Shown in pieces: positions 32,063 through 36,121 of a stretch of 36,121 bases of DNA. The DNA is from Candidatus Alcyoniella australis (lineage in GTDB: Bacteria; Lernaellota; Lernaellaia; JAVCCG01; Alcyoniellaceae). The notes beneath the pieces are model-generated. The model was given only the letters and a program-made list of their open reading frames with translations. It was not told the DNA's origin and did no database searches. A program made the position numbers and the translations under genes. Within the stretch, counting starts at the first letter, position 1. Each line of letters begins with the position of its first letter. The DNA lies in the NCBI GenBank assembly GCA_030765605.1, contig JAVCCG010000005.1, forward strand, positions 1 to 36,121, in the 5' to 3' direction.

Positions 32063-33103
32063 ATGAGCAGCTTCGACCGCCTACGCAAGCATATCGGCTA
32101 CCTGGGGAAGTACCCGGGGATCATTCCGCGGGTGGTCGAGAACTACTGGCGGCTGATGCTGCGCGGCGAGCCGCGGCTCAAGGGGCTCGAGTTCGCCCTG
32201 ACCTTCGCCTGCCAGTGTAGTTGCGAGCATTGCTCCGCGGCCCTGTTGCGCCGCAAGGACCGGCCCGAGCTGACCCTGCCCCAGATCAAACGCGTGCTGG
32301 GCGAGGCGCACCGCTTAGGCGCGCTCAACGTCAACCTCACCGGCGGCGAGTTTATGCTGCGACGCGACGCGCGCCAGATCGTCGAGGCGGCCAGCCCGCG
32401 CGATACCGTAGTCTCCGTGGCCACCAACGGCCTGACTATCACGCCCCAAGCCGCGCGGGACATGGCGCAGTGGGGTGTGCGGATCGTCACCATCAGCCTG
32501 GACTCGGCCGACCCGCAAATCCACGACGCCGGGCGCAACCATCAAGGTTGCCACGCCGCGGCCCTGCGCGCAGCGGACCTGCTCAAACAGCAGGGGGTCG
32601 AGGTCTTCTTCTGCACGATTCTCACCCGCCGCAACGCGGCTGACGGCGACATCTTCCGCATGATCGAAATCGCCAACCAACGCGACTGTATGCTGACGAT
32701 CAACATGCCCTGCCCGGTAGGGCGCTGGTCCGCAGCGGACATCGGCCTGGACGAGGGTGGCCGCAGGCTGCACCGCGAGCTTTTAAGCGTGCCCCACGTG
32801 CGCTGGGAGGGCTACTCCAACTACGCCTCGGTCGGCTGCCCGATGGGCATCGAGAAGCTCTACATCAGCCCCTACGGCGATGTGATGCCCTGCAACTTCC
32901 TGCATATCGGGTTCGGCGATTTGCGCAAGCAGACCCTGGGCGAGATCTGGAGCCTGATGCTCACGCGCTCGCCGTTCAACCGCATTGTGGACGGCTGCCC
33001 GGTGAGCAGCGACCAGCAGTTCATCGAACGCTTTGTCGAGCCGCTGTGGGACAGCGATCAGCTCCCCCTTGATTGGCGGCAGCACCCAGCGTTCCGGCAT
33101 TAA
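32063..33103 (+). CDS. Radical SAM protein with SPASM-like C-terminus, copy 1
   Basis: This 346-residue enzyme binds a 4Fe-4S cluster and S-adenosylmethionine through C-x3-C-x2-C (Cys50, Cys54, Cys57 in ACQCSCEHC). NLTGGE and SVATNGL are the usual following strands. The C-terminal region (GCPMGIEKLYISPYGDVMPC) resembles the SPASM/twitch region that holds auxiliary iron-sulfur clusters. Such proteins modify peptides or act in cofactor synthesis; no precursor peptide gene was found beside it. It is directly followed by a paralogue, with no gap. Confidence 0.85.
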   Translation: MSSFDRLRKHIGYLGKYPGIIPRVVENYWRLMLRGEPRLKGLEFALTFACQCSCEHCSAALLRRKDRPELTLPQIKRVLGEAHRLGALNVNLTGGEFMLRRDARQIVEAASPRDTVVSVATNGLTITPQAARDMAQWGVRIVTISLDSADPQIHDAGRNHQGCHAAALRAADLLKQQGVEVFFCTILTRRNAADGDIFRMIEIANQRDCMLTINMPCPVGRWSAADIGLDEGGRRLHRELLSVPHVRWEGYSNYASVGCPMGIEKLYISPYGDVMPCNFLHIGFGDLRKQTLGEIWSLMLTRSPFNRIVDGCPVSSDQQFIERFVEPLWDSDQLPLDWRQHPAFRH

Positions 33104-34150
33104 GTGATGGCCATGTACTCCCGCCGCACCGTGCTCAAAGATTTGCGCCAGCTTTTCGACCATCCGCGGCTGCTGCCCAAGCTGGCCAAGGTCTACGCAC
33201 GCCTGGCATTGGGACGCGGCCCGGTGCTGCGCGGGGCCGAGTTCGCCGTGACCTACCGCTGCCCCATGAACTGCGCGCACTGCCTCAAGACCGGGCTGGT
33301 CGATGCGGAGCGTAAAGAGCTGCGGCCCGACGAGATCGCCGGGATCACCGGCCAGATGGCCGACCTGGGCGCGATCTTCTGCAACCTCACCGGCGGCGAC
33401 CCACTGGAGCGCGACGATATCGAGGAGATCGTGACGCGCTGCGCCGCGCGCCGCGATATTTTGATCACCATCGGCACCTCGGGCTGGCAGCTCACGCCGC
33501 AGCGCATGGCCGCACTGGTGCGCGCGGGCCTGGACATGATCACCTTCAGCCTCGATGGCGCAAGTGCGCAGACCCACGACCGCAGCCGCGGCTGCCCCGG
33601 GCACTTTGAGCAGACCATTGCCGCGATCCAGATGGCCCAGGCCGTGGACCTGCCCACCTGGGCGACCACGATTCTTACCGCGGAGAACACGGCCTCGGGC
33701 GAGATCTTCGCGGTGGCCGAGCTGGCGCGCAAACTCGGCGTGACCCTCACGGTCAACTGGGCCTATCCCGCGGGCGAATGGGCGGGGGACGAGCTGCTGC
33801 CCGACGAGCTGGAGGTCGAGGCGTTCCGCACGCTGCAACGCATGCCCCACGTGCGCTGGGAGGGGACCAGCAACTGGTTCGGCGAGGGCTGCCCCGCGGG
33901 GAGCGAGAAGATCTACATCACGCCCTACGGCGACGTGTTCGCCTGCTCGGTGATCCAGGCCACGTTCGGCAACCTGCGCAACGAACCCCTGTCCACGATC
34001 CACCGCCGGATGATCGAAGTGCCGATCTTCGACGGCCGTTGCAAAGACTGCCTCACCGCCCGCGATCCCGACTTCGTCAAGGGCGTACTGCGCGAGATCA
34101 ACTCCAACCCCGGCAAGCCCTACAAACCCTGGACCGGGGACGAGGTGTAG
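33104..34150 (+). CDS. Radical SAM protein with SPASM-like C-terminus, copy 2
   Basis: This 348-residue paralogue of the preceding gene has Cys53, Cys57 and Cys60 (CPMNCAHC) for the catalytic cluster, NLTGGDPL, and a C-terminal region with GCPAGSEKIYITPYGDVFAC, CKDC and the end LREINSNPGKPYKPWTG. That end is the sequence found as remnants at 29422-29493 and 31063-31155. The start is GTG at 33104, ATG at 33107 or ATG at 33113; all lie directly after the previous stop. The two enzymes may act as a pair on one substrate. Confidence 0.85.
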   Translation: MMAMYSRRTVLKDLRQLFDHPRLLPKLAKVYARLALGRGPVLRGAEFAVTYRCPMNCAHCLKTGLVDAERKELRPDEIAGITGQMADLGAIFCNLTGGDPLERDDIEEIVTRCAARRDILITIGTSGWQLTPQRMAALVRAGLDMITFSLDGASAQTHDRSRGCPGHFEQTIAAIQMAQAVDLPTWATTILTAENTASGEIFAVAELARKLGVTLTVNWAYPAGEWAGDELLPDELEVEAFRTLQRMPHVRWEGTSNWFGEGCPAGSEKIYITPYGDVFACSVIQATFGNLRNEPLSTIHRRMIEVPIFDGRCKDCLTARDPDFVKGVLREINSNPGKPYKPWTGDEV

Positions 34151-34168
34151 GGCGCATTTGAGGCGCCC
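34150..34168. other. Hairpin after the radical SAM gene
   Basis: Arms GGGCGC and GCGCCC around ATTTGAG begin at the last base of the stop codon. Position and TTTGAG loop resemble the hairpins of the dispersed repeat after two other stop codons, but no further repeat sequence follows. Confidence 0.3.
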
Positions 34169-34191
34169 CATCCCTGCTGATGCCCCGGCGG

Positions 34192-34220
34192 TTGACAACC
34201 ACCTCCGGCCGTGTCGCAAT
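34192..34220 (+). promoter_or_regulatory. Possible promoter of the DUF3108 gene
   Basis: A perfect TTGACA (34192-34197) is 17 bp from a poor -10, CGCAAT (34215-34220). The ATG at 34229 is 8 nt further on, the spacing of a leaderless start. Confidence 0.35.
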
Positions 34221-34228
34221 TGTCCGTC

Positions 34229-35161
34229 ATGAAACTCGGAGATAACCGCAATCCGCCCCGGCGCTGGTTCTTACGCAGCGCGGCAGGGGCTTTGGGCTCG
34301 GCATTTGCCATCGGCGCGCCGCGCATCGCAGCAGCGCAGATCCACCCCCCGGACCCGGCGCAGCCGCAGCTTTCCACGTTCAGGAGCTTTGCCCAGCAGG
34401 CCACGGACGATCAGCTGCTCGAACAGCTCAGCGGCGAACACCTGTTGTACAAGATGACCTTCATGGGTTTCATCGACGCTGCCGAGACGCACCTGAGAAT
34501 CGAGCGCGGCCCGCAGGACAACCAGCTCACAGCCACCATTGACGCCCGGGCGCGGGGACTGTTCGGCTGGCTCACCGGCTACCGTCGGGAACAGCAAGTG
34601 AGCGTAATGCAGCTCGGACTTGACCCGTACACCCAGCGCCGCAGGCTGATCACCGTGGGCCTGGAGCGCAGCAGCAAATACAACGGCAGCCAGACTCACT
34701 CCAAACACACCCTGGAGTACGGCTCGACGCGCATCTGGTCGTACAAGGAATACGATGACGGACGGCTGAAGAACGGTCGCCAGACCTTGATCCCGCCCGG
34801 CGTGATCTACGAGAGTCTGCCCAGCGCGCTGTACAACTTCCGCCTCGGGGTCTACGGCCCGCTGAAGCCCGGCCGCAGCTTTGAACTACAGACGATCCCG
34901 TTCAAGGGGGTCGATACCTTCCGCCTGCGCGTGGCCGAGCAAGAGCTGCTTGCCCAAGAGCAACGCTGGATCGCACACACGCCCGGCGCGCGCTGGCTGG
35001 CCGTAATCGAGATCAACCGCAAGATCTACGGCATCAAGGCCGGGCAGGCGCAAATTTTGGTCGACTCCGCACTGCTGCCGTTGGCCGGCAAAATCAATAA
35101 CGCCCTGGCCTTCGGCAACCTTGAGACCGAGTTGCTCAACAATCCGCATAACGGCAAGTAG
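34229..35161 (+). CDS. DUF3108-type exported protein with Tat-like signal
   Basis: This protein of 310 residues from the ATG at 34229 (316 from the GTG at 34211) has a twin-arginine style leader: RRWFLRSAAG, a hydrophobic stretch, and AAA-QI as a likely cleavage site. The mature part shows the DUF3108 pattern: YKMTFMGFIDAAETHLRIE near the start, long antiparallel strands, PPGVIYESLPSALYNFRLG in the middle and GKI near the end. DUF3108 proteins are predicted periplasmic beta-barrel-like proteins of unknown role. The Tat-like leader suggests folding before export. It may be linked to the radical SAM pair upstream, but a separate promoter is suggested. Confidence 0.72.
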   Translation: MKLGDNRNPPRRWFLRSAAGALGSAFAIGAPRIAAAQIHPPDPAQPQLSTFRSFAQQATDDQLLEQLSGEHLLYKMTFMGFIDAAETHLRIERGPQDNQLTATIDARARGLFGWLTGYRREQQVSVMQLGLDPYTQRRRLITVGLERSSKYNGSQTHSKHTLEYGSTRIWSYKEYDDGRLKNGRQTLIPPGVIYESLPSALYNFRLGVYGPLKPGRSFELQTIPFKGVDTFRLRVAEQELLAQEQRWIAHTPGARWLAVIEINRKIYGIKAGQAQILVDSALLPLAGKINNALAFGNLETELLNNPHNGK

Positions 35162-35231
35162 CACGAAAAAATGCAGCGTCCCAGCCGGGTGCTGTATCAT
35201 TACCGGAAATACAGCTAATCACGGAGAGAGC

Positions 35232-36121
35232 ATGAGTCAGCCCGATTCAATCCCGCTGCATCATTGCCCGCGCTGTAAAGATACGGCCCTGGCCTCGACC
35301 CCCGCGGCCAACGGCATAATCGTCGACGTCTGCCCGCGCTGTCACGGGATCTTCCTGGACTACGGCGAGGTCAACTACTTTGTGCGGCCCGGCGAGATCG
35401 ACCCCTACTACCAGACCGGGTTGATCGAGCCGCACCAGAGCCAGTTGCGCTGCCCCAACGACGGCCAGATGATGTGGGAGGGCGGCCTGCTGCACAAGGA
35501 TCTGCAGGTCGACGAATGCTCCCACTGCCGCGGGCTGTGGTTCGGCAATAAGGAACTGGCCAAGCTGCAGGACCTGGCCAAATCGCTGACCAAAATCGAA
35601 CCGCAGGTCACCCAGACCTACCATCCCGAGGCGGCCGCGGCCGCGTCGAACAAGGTCGGGGTCTACGCCAAGCTCGCGGCGCTGCCGGGGCTGCCCAACC
35701 TCTTTGTACGCTCGGTGGGCCTGCTGGGATTGCTCTATGCGCTGATGTTCGCCTTTGTGGTCGTGTTGACCACGGCCGGCGGCGTTTCGCCGATAATCGC
35801 GGTGTTCGGCGCCTGCGCGCTGATCTTCGTCCAATACCTGATCAGCCCGTTCATCATGGATTACACCCTACGCTGGTTCAACAGCCTGCGCTGGGTGAGC
35901 TACGAGGAGCTGCCGCCGCACCTCAAGGACTTCATGCTGCGCGTGTGCGCGGAAAATAAGATGAAGGCGCCGCGGGTGGGGATCATTCAGGACTACTCGC
36001 CCAACGCCTTCACCTACGGCCACACCCCGCAAAACGCGCGGGTGGTAATCACCCAAGGGTTGATCAAAATCCTCGAGCCCGAGGAGCTGGAGTCGGTGGT
36101 GGCCCACGAGCTGGGGCACGC
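35232..36121 (+). CDS. Zinc-ribbon (TFIIB-like) / M48 metalloprotease, cut by window end
   Basis: The reading frame is open from ATG 35232 (GGAGAGAG before it) to the last base, with 296 codons seen. Two zinc-ribbon-like segments come first: CPRC at 12-15 and 34-37, then Cys74, Cys96 and Cys99 in CPNDG and ECSHCRGLWF, with the typical CxxCxGLWFxxxEL pattern. Two membrane helices follow (about 161-180 and 187-207). An M48/HtpX-like catalytic region starts near 215 (RVGIIQDYSPNAFTYGHTPQ) and reaches HELGH at 292-296, exactly where the window ends. The fusion of zinc-ribbon domains to an M48 protease is uncommon. Gene extent and C-terminus are unknown. Confidence 0.82.
   Translation, partial: MSQPDSIPLHHCPRCKDTALASTPAANGIIVDVCPRCHGIFLDYGEVNYFVRPGEIDPYYQTGLIEPHQSQLRCPNDGQMMWEGGLLHKDLQVDECSHCRGLWFGNKELAKLQDLAKSLTKIEPQVTQTYHPEAAAAASNKVGVYAKLAALPGLPNLFVRSVGLLGLLYALMFAFVVVLTTAGGVSPIIAVFGACALIFVQYLISPFIMDYTLRWFNSLRWVSYEELPPHLKDFMLRVCAENKMKAPRVGIIQDYSPNAFTYGHTPQNARVVITQGLIKILEPEELESVVAHELGH

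Overview
The window is GC-rich and dense with genes, and it carries one clearly AT-rich accessory block. It looks like a Gram-negative, deltaproteobacterium-like bacterium. It has lipoproteins and secreted proteases built around long aspartate runs, C-terminal Cys-Gly-Cys tails resembling MYXO-CTERM signals, an RseP/UppS/CdsA/IspC envelope cluster, and CdsA-Pss-Psd phospholipid synthesis. Poly-Asp surface proteins of this style are known from Myxococcota-like and Lernaellota-like genomes. That placement is inference and was not tested. No rRNA, tRNA or CRISPR array was seen.

Layout. 1-3150: a metallophosphoesterase (-), a YkvA/DUF1232 membrane protein (+) and a helical protein of unknown function (-). 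3198-10533: an exported-protein operon with a thermolysin/fungalysin-like metalloprotease, a gingipain-like C25 protease with fibronectin III repeats and a thioredoxin-like lipoprotein, closed by a rho-independent terminator. 10614-12792: two tandem membrane-anchored alpha/beta hydrolases. 13182-22143 (-): SprT-like protease, imidazolonepropionase, UppS, CdsA, IspC, RseP, TsaB, Psd and Pss. Together these supply the undecaprenyl carrier, CDP-diacylglycerol, isoprenoid precursor and phosphatidylethanolamine, plus an envelope site-2 protease and a t6A tRNA factor. 22241-24299: TPR protein and carbamate kinase. 24445-27108: ABC-2 exporter (ATPase and two permeases). 27109-31062: AT-rich accessory block. 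31205-31897: second poly-Asp thioredoxin-like lipoprotein (-). 32063-36121: two tandem radical SAM enzymes, a Tat-type DUF3108 protein and a zinc-ribbon/M48 protease cut by the window end.

The most unusual structure is the accessory block. It reads as two tandem units, each made of an ABC permease 3' end (+), AT-rich cargo, and a radical SAM 3' end (-). The internal junction (29422-29545) keeps only the last codons of both flanking genes, and the permease copy differs from the intact gene only at silent positions. This looks like stacking of cargo at one hotspot by recombination in conserved gene ends. Unit 1 carries a GYF/TM/repeat/OB-fold protein and a small membrane protein. Unit 2 carries a 41-codon hydrophobic peptide and a possible HEPN-like protein.

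Two further themes cross the window. One is a dispersed hairpin repeat family whose stem arms differ in sequence but stay paired, and which supplies the final codons and stop of two unrelated genes. The other is a set of operon-first genes with a -10-like hexamer only 5-9 nt before the start codon and no Shine-Dalgarno sequence, which suggests leaderless mRNAs.
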